This document shows positions 1 to 10,393 of a DNA stretch of 64,000 bases, in pieces (the stretch's first letter is position 1; every line of letters begins with the position of its first letter). The notes below the pieces were generated by a model. It searched no databases, was not told the DNA's origin, and worked only from the letters and a program-made list of their open reading frames with translations. The stretch spans positions 930,001 through 994,000 of the forward strand of contig UWYS01000002.1 of the NCBI GenBank assembly GCA_900291925.1, read 5' to 3'. This DNA is from Thecaphora thlaspeos (Eukaryota; Basidiomycota; Ustilaginomycetes; Urocystidales; Glomosporiaceae). Both the position numbers and the translations under genes were made by a program.

Positions 1-2
1 CC

Positions 3-410
3 CTTCGGATCCTGGAGGTAGATCCAGAGACGTACGAGGTCATGAACTGGCACCAATTCTACGCGGACGTCACGACCTTCCCCTCTCTCGCAACGAACGG
101 CCACGGACCGGTGTTCCAACACCTCTACTCGGCCAGGGAGGCTTATGGCAACTTCACAGCGCAAGGTCTAGGTATCTGGCCGGAGGATGCACCGCTCAAT
201 GCGACATTCTGGCATGCTCTCACGGTAGAGATGGAGCAAAGACCCCACCTCGTGCAGGACTTTACCGTCAATCAGGGAAGGAACAGCGAGAAGAGCCCCA
301 CGTGCACCCAGCACGAATGCGTACAGGCTAAAATATGTTATATGCGCAGCGGGTCGGCACAATTGGGCAAAAAGTGCACTAGGGGCTATGCTAGTGTTCA
401 ATCATCCTAG
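3..410 (+). CDS. Acid sphingomyelinase-like phosphodiesterase, C-terminal end (5' partial)
   Basis: Only the last 135 codons are in the window; the open frame runs in from position 3, and the first ATG (42) is internal. The frame begins LRILEVDPETYEVMNW and continues with a SAREAYG segment, then ends in a cysteine-rich tail (CTQHEC, ICYMRSG, a final Cys). This matches the C-terminal part of secreted acid sphingomyelinase-type metallophosphoesterases, which hydrolyse phosphodiesters such as sphingomyelin in the lumen or outside the cell. The paired cysteines and the Asn-Phe-Thr and Asn-Ala-Thr sequons suit an extracytoplasmic, glycosylated protein. The catalytic metal-binding motifs lie upstream of the window, so activity cannot be judged. 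The family call rests on the tail pattern alone. TAG stop at 408-410. Confidence 0.7.
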   Translation, partial: LRILEVDPETYEVMNWHQFYADVTTFPSLATNGHGPVFQHLYSAREAYGNFTAQGLGIWPEDAPLNATFWHALTVEMEQRPHLVQDFTVNQGRNSEKSPTCTQHECVQAKICYMRSGSAQLGKKCTRGYASVQSS

Positions 411-1037
411 CTTGCTCGCTCGTGGCTAGAAGATCGTCAGAGTACAGGTGGAAAACTTGATTCGAATCCTTCCGTCGCCAGGCTCGAGAGAGGTAGTGGA
501 TGTCGTCTCTGCGTGTGCCTCGCACTCGCACTCGCACTCGCACTTGCAGGTGTGGAAGTGGTGGGGGTGAGGGTGGGGAAGGGGGGGGGGAAGGGGCTCA
601 TTTGCAATGGCGATCATTCAAGCCTGAAAAGAACAGATGAAACGACCATCGGGAGTCACGTAGGCGAAAAAGTCATTCTCAGGCGACGGCGGACCGAAGG
701 TGAGCGAGAATGGCAGACCTGAAACAATGTCCATTATATAGGAAGGGAGTGTAAGGGGATGGGAAGAGGGAGAGCGGAGGGGAGAGGGGGAGGGGGGGAT
801 TTTGGCTTAAAATTGATCAAACTCTCGACGGACCCAACGACGAGGCGACACTTGACATGACTAAGGGGGCATAATCGGAAGACAAAAGATTGATCCAGGA
901 AGACGGCGGCGAGCAGTGCAGACGCAAAAGTGGCGCGCGCTCAGCGGCGGAGATGAATGGCGACGAGGGCACAAGAACACGGAGCAAGAGAGAGGAGCGG
1001 GGAGAGACGCAAGAGCGACAGAAAGAGCGAACGCCGT
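411..1037. other. Intergenic, convergent 3' ends
   Basis: No gene recognised. It lies between the 3' ends of the sphingomyelinase-like gene and the secreted glycoprotein gene. It holds a short CACTCG hexamer array near 520-547, a G-rich run near 575-600 and an unassigned TATATA near 736. Confidence 0.6.
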
Positions 1038-2057
1038 TTACATGTCGGCCTCCCACTCGGGCTGGCGCTTGACAAGCGTCTCCATGACGTCGCGCTTGCT
1101 CTTGGAGGGGGTCTTGACGGCGGCACCCGTCGAGATCGACGGGTAGTAGCGGCAGTTGGAGCTGGCGCCGGCGGGCTGGGCGGCCGGGGTGGGCTTGACG
1201 CCCTGGTACCAGGTCGAGCCAGAGTAGACACCGGGCCACTGACCCTCGACACCGTCGCATTGCTCAAAGACGCCGTTCGAGTAGTTGGCTGGCTGGTTCC
1301 ACTGGCAGCCCATGATGTCGTAGATGTGCGGGCACCACTGCTTGGCGTACGGACCTTCGCGGCAGGCGCGGAAGCAGAACTCGGTCGCCGACATAAAGTT
1401 CTGCCACTCGGGAAGCTGCTCCCAGTTGCCCGTGTAGGCGCGCGTGAAGACGAGGCCGCCGATGGGGTTGCCGTAGCCGCTGGCGCCGTGCGGGTCGAGC
1501 TCGCCTCCCTCGTCGCCAGCCTGAACGTGGATCTTCGTGAAGTCTCCGTTACCTATATCGAGCAAGTTAGCCGAGCAAGGGAGTGCCGAGTGAACGGAAG
1601 AGTCAGTTTCATTGTATCGACAATGCGCAGGTGGTCTAGGTGTCGGTCGCTAGCGAGTGAAATCGCTGCGCGTCATTCTGAGCCGATGCTTACCGGTGAT
1701 CTGGACGAACGAGGGCGTCTTGAGGAAGTGGGCGCCCTTGATGGTGCCGTCGGGGATGAGGCGGGTGCCGTATCCGCTCTTCATGCAGTAGGAGACGAGG
1801 ACCTCCTCGGAGTCGCCGATGGTGACGTACTTCTTAGTGTTGGGCGGGCCGTAGAGGCAGAAGTCCTTGATCGAGTTGATGAAGGTGTTCTGGCACTTTG
1901 CCGTGGGGCTCGAAGCACCGTAGCGGGTCTGGCAGTCGTTGTAGCCGGTCTGGCCGCCTGAGCCCTGGTACTTGGCGGGGAGGTGGGCGGGGTCAAGGCC
2001 GGCGGCGACGCTGAGGACGCCGGCGACGAGGGCGAGGAAGGCGGAGGACTTGAACAT
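1038..2057 (-). CDS. Secreted macrofage-activating-glycoprotein-like protein
   Basis: Two exons: 2057-1694 and 1552-1038, joined across a 141-bp intron (GTAAGC donor, TATAG acceptor) that splits a Gly codon; product 292 residues. The N-terminus is a signal peptide (MFKSSAFLALVAGVLSVAAG). The mature part carries the pattern of the basidiomycete macrofage activating glycoprotein family: an early Cys-containing segment, FCLYGPP, a KTPSFVQITG stretch, GGELDPHGASGYGNPIGGLVF, then CFRAC, CPHIYD and GCQWNQPANY. The tail is short, without an obvious GPI signal or long Ser/Thr-rich region, so a soluble secreted protein is likely. The biochemical function of the family is not known to me. The start is the first ATG in the signal-peptide frame. 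Confidence 0.85.
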
Positions 2058-5000
2058 CTTTGTCGTTGGATTGGGAAGGGGACCTAAGGAGGCGCGTTTG
2101 AGGGGAAGAGGGGGAGTGGATCCGTAAAAAATGAATGTAGTCAAAAGGTCGCTGAGGAGGAGCCGGAGCGATGACGTTGGGTCTTGACGAGCGAGGAACA
2201 CAGAGAGAGGGGGGAGGACAAAGTGGGGAGGGGGGAAAGGAGAGAAGTGGTTGAAGCAGATGGGAGAAGGGAAGACAGAGAGCGGAAAGAGAAAGGCGAA
2301 AGGTGTATTTGAGCAGGGAGGGGGGCGGGGCACCACCGACAACATCAGCCTGGCCGCGGGACCCAGACGACCAAGCGTTTTACTCGCTCGTTGAGGGTGA
2401 GCGTGGCAGTGTCCGGCGGCCAGGCTGAGGGCAAGAACGAGAACCAGGGCCATGGCCAGGGCGAGCAAGGCTCGGAGCTCCCGACGCTGGTTTCCTCGTG
2501 ACTCTCCCTCAGCCTTTCCCTCTCCCTCTCCGCCTCTCCCTCTTCCTCTGCCTCCCTTCCCGACTTGAGTGTGAGCGTGCGCGTGCTCTCTGCAGGTGTG
2601 TAACAATGTGTTGGCCGCAGGCAGGGCAGCCAGAAGAGGGGGGGGGGACATGGGTCGGAGCGCTTGCATGCTGTCCGACAGAGGCCCTGCGCAGGCACAC
2701 TCCTGCGCTTGTGCTGTACTGCAGACAGGGGGAATGGGAGAACCGTGGGTCGCAAGCAGGCGCGACCCCTTGTTGCGCTTCGTCAGCAGTGCCGCCGTTC
2801 CATGTCTGCACGCCGACCTCCGGCCTGAGCCGCCCTGCTCCGACGGCAAGAGCCACAGTTCCACAGGTGACAACCCTCGGCAAACATGTATCGTTCGTGA
2901 CCCGCGCGGGACCATCCCTTTATGCAGCAGTCCAAACGGCGACCCCTCATCCCTGCCACCAAGCCAGAGCAATCACAAACAACATCGCTCTCTTCCGTGA
3001 TCCTTGACGGCGTCCCTAGCAGGCAGGTGACATACAGTGTCACAAGATGGTCTTATTTCACTCGTGAGCCAATTGCCACCTCTCGTCGTACGGTGGCGTG
3101 TTTTGCGAAGCTTGCTCGGTTCGGGGCGAGGCGCGGTCGCCAATGGCGGCGGCGATGCTGCGGAGCCACAACAACAGAGGCCCAGGCCATGCAAGCCAGG
3201 CGATTGTGTCTGTCGGAGTAAGGGTCTGGTAGGCGATTTCGTGGTCCTGCGGTCCCCGTGCGCCTCCTGAGGCCGACGAGACCGACAAAAAGCACACCGT
3301 GCCTCTCCTCCACTGCCCATCGTATCGATCCGTTGTTTGACGCCTTACCTTCAGCGTGGCCGTACGGAAGAGAGACAGTTGCACAGAGGTGCTATGTGTG
3401 CCTGGCCGCGGTAACCCTGCCCTTGCCTGCGCCTACACCCCTAGCACTAAGCTGGCTCTTCGGCACTCCCGTGGAGCTTGCTCGTCCCTGTGGAGCTCAA
3501 CTTAAACGTCTGCGCCGGAGCGCTCGCTCGCGCCTGGCACCGGCGCACACCTATGTACAGTACGGCCTCGAGACATTGAAAACTTTCGGCCGCCTGCGAT
3601 CGGCCCGACGCCAAGCGGGAGTCCTGGCCGCTCGCACCTCCGAGAGCTCAACGGTGCACGCGTGTGCGACTCGGTCCCTCCCTGCGTAACCCTGCTTCGC
3701 ACTGCATCGACGTTTCGCAGCCATCGTTCTATGTAAGTACTGTACGTATGTACGGCCCTTTGACTTGCGTTTAGGCGCTCAGGATGAAAATAGACTTGCC
3801 GCTAAAAAGAACGCACAGGCAGGATGGCCGCTAGTTATTCAGCAGCGCTAAAGGTTCTGTCTTTCGGCGGGGATGGAGGAGAGTCCCCCCTTTTCTCCCT
3901 TAACTTTCTTGACAGCGCAGAGACCGCGGGCCGAGCACATCGCTTGAGTCGGATCGGCCGATACGCACACAGGCGAAAAGGCCACAGCGCAGAACGTCGA
4001 TCTGCTGCCCGCGAGGTGGCCGAGCAAGGTGCGGCGCCGCCTTCCTGCTTGGCCGGCTCATTCTCCGGGCCTCCTTGGTGCGGGGTGCGACGAACGCGGA
4101 TACGCCGCTGCGGTGGACTGCGGCGGCCCCTGCTTAGCGCCGCCGTCCCCCTACGTACAGACATGACGCCGAAATCTACATGAAGGCGACGAGCTATGTA
4201 GACAGAGAAACGAGCTGCGAGGAAGCCCTCGGTGAGGTACGTGGGGGGGGCCTGGTCGTTCAGTCGTTCCGTTCAGCTGTGCCCACCGTTGTCAGGCGGC
4301 TTCACTTTGTGAGCCCGAACCCAGGCGGTCATCACCGCTACTTTTGTAGTTACAGTACATATGTCCTTTGTCGGCCAGCGACCGTGAAGATGTAGAGAGA
4401 CGAGTTCGACCGGAGCCAACAAGGACCAGTGGTCGGCGAGGCTACTCAGCTTCTGGCTCGTATAACGCTACCACTCTAGATTGAGCAGGCCGAATTCGGT
4501 GAGCTGCACGTCGGCTCACTCGAAGACTCTAGGTGTGGTACTGGGAAATGTAGTTTCGAGGTCGTATGTGGGTGTTCGGCGACTCGAACACGGGACGACT
4601 GCGACACAGACATTATCCACTGGTCTGCGACAGCGCGGCTGGCAACAGGGCCTGCTACACCTGTACACGAGGTCGACGTCGATCCTCAGCTGGGAAGCAT
4701 AGGGCCATCATGCCTCTCGGACTCGCCGTGTATCGCGGCTACCATCTCGATTTTAATCCTGAAATTCTGCCTTCTTTTCCAGACGGATCAAGGTGGAACA
4801 AGCCGGACAACTCAGTCTTAAGCACGGCCCCACCTATCGTGCGACGTAGTCCTGCACGACCATGACCACGCTGTACGTCTTTCGAGCCTACGGGGTCCGA
4901 ACGCTAGGGTTGCGAGGTCGTCAACCGTCCTCGTTCTCCTCCTCGGAGGCGGCGTCGATCCGCCAACGCTGCGGATCCGAAAGTTCGCCGGCTGCACCCT

Positions 5001-5691
5001 TGATGCCGCCGCCCGGACGCAAAAAAAAGGGGTGCCCGCGTGGAACGCGGCCATGTAACTTAAGCTGTACGTCATAGCTCTGCCTCCACCTCCCTCACTT
5101 TGATACAATTTCGCGGTGCGGCGATCGCGAGGCCGCTGCCGGATGAGGTACATCAACGACGTATGTAGAAAAACATACCGGCAGGTCGACCGGGACACAG
5201 GCTAGGGTCCTCGGCTCTAACGTTGCAACGGCACCCCTGCCCATACCGGATCCTTTATGACAGGGTCCGCCCTTTTCGTAAGAGGCTCGTGGGTTGAGGA
5301 GGACGAGGGGAAGTCCGACCGGACGATCGGGCCAGCGGCCTCTTCCCTTGCGGATGGCCAGACAAACGTCTCGAGCTGCCGGCGTCCAAAGGCAAGATCA
5401 GGTCCCACCTGCCTAGCCCGCCGTCGATGTTCGAAAGGGGCAGACGGCGCCGAGCTCGAGTTTATCGCATCACAGCCAGGCCTACTCACCGCCGTCGACG
5501 TCCGACGTTGTCCTTCTACCACCGTCATCCAGCTTTACGACCCACCCACCCCTTCACAGCTCTCCCGCCCGCTCTCGACACCTACCAACAGAGCGGCGGC
5601 TCACCCTGTCTCGAGCTTGCGACGCGAATCTACAGACAGATCCCACCGCCACCGCCACTGTCACCGCCGCCGAGCCGACCAGGGGAGGGGG
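2058..5691. other. Long gene-poor stretch (3.6 kb)
   Basis: No reading frame here resembles a protein I recognise, and overlapping frames on both strands are shadow-like. 2060-2340 is pyrimidine-rich when read on the minus strand and is probably the promoter and 5' leader of the secreted glycoprotein gene. 5400-5690 is the likely leader of the carotenoid oxygenase gene. Between them are a G run near 2639-2648 and several GTAC-centred palindromic words (near 3554, 3735 and 4350). Confidence 0.5.
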
Positions 5692-8329
5692 ATGGCGTCT
5701 ACGCGAGAGGAAGGGCCGGCCGCGGCGTCGCCCGTCAAGGGCCTGCGCCAGGCCAAGCCACCTTTGATCCACCTCCCTACACCGCCCGAGGTGGTCGTTA
5801 CGCAGACCTCCGAGCCGCCGCCTGCGATCGCAGAAAAGGATGCCATCCCACGTCGACCGGTGCTCGAGCGGAGCAAGTCGACCAAGCGGTGCTCGATTCA
5901 CCCGTACCTCTCCGGCAACTATGCGCCCGTCACGCTCGAGTGCCCGCTGACCGACTGCCTCTTCGTCGGCGAGATCCCGAGCGAGCTGGCCGGATGCCAA
6001 TACGTCCGCAACGGAGGCAATCCGATGGCCAACTCGGAGACGGATCGCGACGCCCACTGGTTCGACGCCGACGGCATGCTCGCCGGCGTCCTCTTCCGCA
6101 ACCTCGCCGACGGCGCGATTCAGCCGTCGTTCCTTAACCGCTACATCCTCACCGACCTCGTCCTCTCGACACCGGAACACTCCCGGTACCCGCTCCTCCC
6201 ATCGATAGCGACGCTCGTCAACCCGCGCCAGTCGTTGATCGGCGTCCTGCTCACCATCATGAGGACCGTCCTGCTGACCTTCCTCACCTGGCTCCCCGGC
6301 CTCGGGCTCAGGCGCGACCAGAAGTTCAAGCGCATCGGGGCCGCCAACACCAGCATCTATTGGCACGACGGCAAGGCCATGGCAGGCTGTGAGAGCGGCC
6401 CACCGATGCGCATCATGCTCCCCGGTCTCGAGACTGCAGGGTGGTGGACCGGCGAGGAGGAGGAGCAGGCAGACGAGGAGCAGGCAGTGATTGAGGAGCA
6501 GGAAGAAGCGGGCGAGCAGGACGAGAAGGGACAGCTGATCACCCAGTCTAGGAGGCAGAAGAAGAGCGACGAGAAGGGATGGGGCGCCGGCCCGCCAGTC
6601 CTGAGCATGCTGCGCGAGTTTACGACGGCACACGTGAGTAGTCAAGGCCCTCCCTGCGTCGCCTTCTGTGGCCGAGCTGGAGCTTTTCTGCCCATGCTGA
6701 CAGCTACCACCGCCACTCTCTCCATCTTCCGCCGCCCTTATCAGCCGCGAATCGATCCCGTCAGCGGCGAGCTGCTCCTCTACCACATGTGCTTCGAGCC
6801 ACCGTACCTGCGCGTCACCGTCGTACCTGCCACCCGCCACCCGAAGCAGGCCGCTGCAATGGCGCCAGGGGTAAAGAAGCTGCTGGGCGTCCCAGTGTGC
6901 GGACTGTCGCAGCCCAAGATGATGCACGACTTTGGAGCGACGCGGACAAAGACCATCATCCTCGACCTCCCCCTCTCGCTTGACGTGATGAACATGGCCA
7001 GAGGCAGGCCGATCCTCGACTACGACCAGACCAAGCCGAGCCGCTTCGGCATCTTTCCGCGCCACCGGCCGGATCTGGTGCGCTGGTACGAGAGCCCCGA
7101 CGCCTGCTGCGTCTTTCACACCGCCAACAGCTGGGACGCCGAGGAGGACTCTGTCAACATGCTCGGTTGCAGGCTCAACAGCGCCACCCTAGTCTACAGC
7201 GCCGGCAACATCCTACCCCCTTCGCACGTCCTGCCCCCGGCCAACTGCCCGGAAAAATGCCAGCTCTACTACTGGCGCTTCGAGGCAGAGCCCCGGGAGG
7301 CTGACGACGCCGCAGCGACGCCGATCCTCAAGGCGAAGAGCAAGAAGAAGGCCAAGGCGGGCGAGAAGGAGCTGGTCAACGTCATCAGCCATGAGTTCGC
7401 GCTCTCCGACATCCCGTTCGAGTTCCCGTCGATCAACGAGGAGCGCGCTCTGCAAGAGGCCCGATACGTTTACGGGACGTCGCTCAAAGACGGGACCTTT
7501 GACGCCGGTCTGGCCAAGGCGGCCAAGATCGACTGCCTGGTCAAGATTGACGCGCAGACGCTTGTTCGACGCGGCAAGCAGCTCTGGAGCCAGGGCAAGC
7601 TTAAGGCCGGCGAGAGTGTCGACACCCGCACCGTCGTCGAGGTCCTCGCCGGGCAGCGCGAAGCCGCCGCCGACTCGCCCCTGGACACGATCCAGGTGTT
7701 CGAGATGCCGAGCGGCTGGTACGCCCAGGAGGCGACGTTCGTTCCCAGGGCGCGCACGAATGGCGAGCCACAGCCGAGTGAGGACGACGGCTGGCTGATG
7801 TTCTACGCATTTGACGAACGGACCGGGCTCCACCCGACGTTGGGTGAGGTGCTGCCGGGCACGACGAGCGAGCTGTGGCTGATCGACGCCAAGGATATGA
7901 GGGACGTCCTGTGCCGCATCAAGCTCCCACAGAGGGGTGAGTAGACGTCGATCGACGATAGAGACTTTGGAGCGTCGCAGGGTAAGAAGGGCATCACTGA
8001 CCCATTGCCACCCACTGCCTCTTCTACCGGTCTACGTTTAACCTCCAACAGTCCCATATGGTCTTCACGGCAACTTATTCAGCGAGGAGCAGATTGCCAG
8101 CCAGCGGCCCGTCCCGGCCTCGCAGATCCGCACCTGGGCCGACTCGATCAACAATGTCGATCCGTTCTCGTCGTCCTCAACGCTGGGCTCGTTCACTGGA
8201 AATATGGATGTGAAGCTCTCTCGGGAGTCGATGCGAACCGATGTCAACGTGGTCGAGGCTTTCCGGCGACGCCCCATACGGGTCAGCGCGTGGTGGCTTA
8301 AGAGGACGATCGAAGGCTGGATCGCCTAG
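5692..8329 (+). CDS. Carotenoid cleavage oxygenase (RPE65/CCO family)
   Basis: Three exons, 5692-6633, 6745-7936 and 8052-8329; 803 residues. Introns of 111 and 115 bp have GTGAGT donors and CAG acceptors. The product should be a non-haem Fe(II) oxygenase that cleaves a carotenoid or related polyene. All four iron-ligand histidine contexts are visible: TAHPRIDP (rebuilt across intron 1), MMHDFGATRTK, VFHTANSWD and PYGLHGNLF (rebuilt across intron 2). NPMANSETDRDAHWFDADGM near the N-terminus is also typical. An acidic insertion (Glu/Asp/Gln-rich, coded near 6450-6530) is unusual. The frame is open upstream to 5257, but 5692 is the first ATG followed by a plausible N-terminus. Retinal-forming versus apocarotenoid or stilbene-cleaving activity cannot be decided from sequence. 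Confidence 0.92.
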
Positions 8330-8370
8330 CGTGCGCCTCGAGCCACCATCGGATCACCGGCAGAATGAGG

Positions 8371-8400
8371 CCTCCTCCTCCTCCTCCTCCTCCTCCTCCT
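8371..8400 (+). repeat. (CCT)10 microsatellite
   Basis: Ten perfect CCT units just downstream of the carotenoid oxygenase stop codon. Confidence 0.95.
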
Positions 8401-8751
8401 CAGTCGTTTGGGAGGGCCCGAGGACCGCTGCACGACCTCCATTCATCCTGATTCCTCGCCCTCGTCCCTGCTTTGCCCACACACACACTCGCGCACTCGC
8501 ACATTCGCACGCTCGCGCACACACGCACGTCTTATCATCTGCTTTCCCTGCACAACCGCATGTAGCTCATACCTGTATTATAGCTCCTAACATGGCCAAC
8601 CGTAGCTTGTCTCCTTGTCACCTGCAGTTCCAAAGCACTCCCTTAGGATCATCGATGCGCACATGTGAGCAGTGATTGAGACCCGACGTCGAGAAGGGAG
8701 AGATGGAGAGAGAGAGGCAGGGAGGTGAAGAGGGGCGGATGCGCCGCCGAG

Positions 8752-8758
8752 TCACGTG
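8752..8758. promoter_or_regulatory. TCACGTG E-box-like site
   Basis: A CACGTG palindrome in TCACGTG context, about 350 bp upstream of the DUF427 start. CACGTG is the core bound by Cbf1-type bHLH factors in fungi. A role here is inference from the sequence only. Confidence 0.35.
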
Positions 8759-9105
8759 GGGCGCAGCGCAGTCGTCGCTCCACTTTTCGCAATTATTGGC
8801 GCTGGCCCGCCGTGCCGCATCCGCATCCGCATCCGCACCCGCGCCAGCGAGCCGCCTTGACTCTCCACATCGACTTGACATCTCGCCACCATCACCACCA
8901 CATACTCACAGCTGTAGCAACAAGGTGCTTCACCGCCATCGCTATCCGCAACATTACACAGGACACGATCGCAGCACAGTGTCCCACTGTCCTCAGCCCG
9001 ACCTCGAATCCTACTGCCCCACCCCTCCCTCGTCCCAGTTTCGAGCAAGTGCAGGCTCCGTGTTACTCCCTCCGAGCTCGCCACGGTGGCGCCACTGTCT
9101 CCAAC

Positions 9106-10093
9106 ATGCCTCCCAGACCGAAAGAAAATGTAAGAGACCGGCTTTTCCTGTGAGCTGCTAGGCTAGACCGAGGCTAGACTCATCCAGAGCCTGCTCGACA
9201 TTTCTCCGCCTCCCTCGTTCTCGCATCGCCGCAGGTCTGGAGCTACCCCAGACCTCCGGCTCTGCAGCCCACCAGTGCCAGGCTGAGGGTCATCTGGGTC
9301 ACGCCCTCCAAGCAGGAGCTCGTCGTCGCAGAGACGACCCAAGGCTACCGCGTGCTCGAGACGTCGCATCCGCCTACCTACTACTTTTCCCCCGGCAGCG
9401 TCCGCACCGACCTCATCCGCCGTTCAAAGGCGCGTCGGACCATGTGCGAGTGGAAGGGCGCCGCGGCCTATCATGACCTGCAGTTCAGCGAAGAACAAGG
9501 GCCCATCGTGCCCGCGAGGATCTGGTCCTATCCTGAACCCACGCCCGCCTTTGCCAGCATCAAGGACTACCTCTGCTTCTACGCCACCTCCAAGACCGAC
9601 GCAGAGAGGCTTGGCAAGTGGAAATGCGTGAGTTCGCACGCCAGCAAAGGCGCCAGACAGCGAGCGGCTGCCTCCTGCGTGTACGTGTACTCATTGCAGC
9701 GTATCGTCCACGCCCATGCTCATCTATGCAACGCTCCACCAGATGGTCGACGATGACGAGGTTGTCGCCCAGGAGGGAGACTTCTGTAAGTGCTGATCGA
9801 GCTCAGAGACGCTGCCGTGTTGCGCAGGTGGCATCGACAGCTGACTGAATCTTGTCCTCGCTCCCTGTCCCCTGAAGATGGCTCCTGGATCACGCCCGAG
9901 ATCCACGGCGGAGACAAAGGCTTCAAGGGAGGTGAGTACATTTTGAGAGATGCGTCTGCTCAGCTGCAGCGTCCAAAGACCGCTTTGCTTGTCGAATTGG
10001 CGGCAGGGGCAGCGCGGGCAGACGGGATGGGGAAAGGCTCGGTTTAGGGCAGAGGCTCAACATGCAGCAGAAGGGCCGGCACCTCGAGGATAA
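9106..10093 (+). CDS. DUF427 domain protein
   Basis: Five exons: 9106-9129, 9235-9627, 9743-9785, 9878-9931 and 10071-10093; about 178 residues. The product has the DUF427 signature: an N-terminal VWSYPRPP, RVLETSHPPTYYF, CEWKGAAAYH, SIKDYLCFYATS and a C-terminal VDDDEVVAQEGDFYGSWITPEI. The biochemical role of the family is unknown. All junctions keep phase. The weakest is the last: two nested acceptors (10067 or 10070) both give a tail ending GPAPRG and a TAA stop, differing by one residue. Family members often end in a Trp-containing GPGT motif, which is absent here. The gene lies about 300 bp upstream of DCP2 on the same strand. Confidence 0.75.
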
Positions 10094-10393
10094 TCGAGGG
10101 GAGTCCTCCGCACAGAAATACCGGTGAGCACGTCGGTTGAGATGGGCCACTTCGTTCTTTTCTGCCTTCGTGCTTGCCGGATGCTGAGGAAGCGCAACGC
10201 CTGCTCTGCCCGTCGGATCCCTACTTTCACTGCCCAAACCTTTTTTGTTCCCGCTTCGTCCTTAGCCGCGAGCGCGAGCTGGTCGTGCTGACGCTGCTCT
10301 GCTTACCTCTGCCCCACGACCGTCTTCGCACTGACAGGACCTGTGGCGAGTCCCCGAGCAGAAGCCAGCTCGAGCAGCGGATCGCGCGACCCC
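10094..10393. other. DUF427-DCP2 intergenic
   Basis: No gene seen. It probably contains the DCP2 promoter and leader, with a possible 5'UTR intron ending at the CTGACAG near 10337. Confidence 0.5.

Larger units (their letters stand above)
8330..9105. other. Intergenic with microsatellites; promoter of the DUF427 gene
   Basis: No gene recognised. It contains a CCT array, a CA-rich stretch (about 8480-8526), a CACGTG site and a CGCATC hexamer run (about 8816-8842). Confidence 0.6.

Noticed and set aside
2345..3007. Overlapping frames on both strands in the 2-5 kb gap
   Set aside because: Several frames are open at once on both strands, as expected for GC-rich DNA; none resembles a known domain.
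4390..4420. tRNA B-box-like GAGTTCGACCGG
   Set aside because: No A box at the right distance and no cloverleaf could be drawn.
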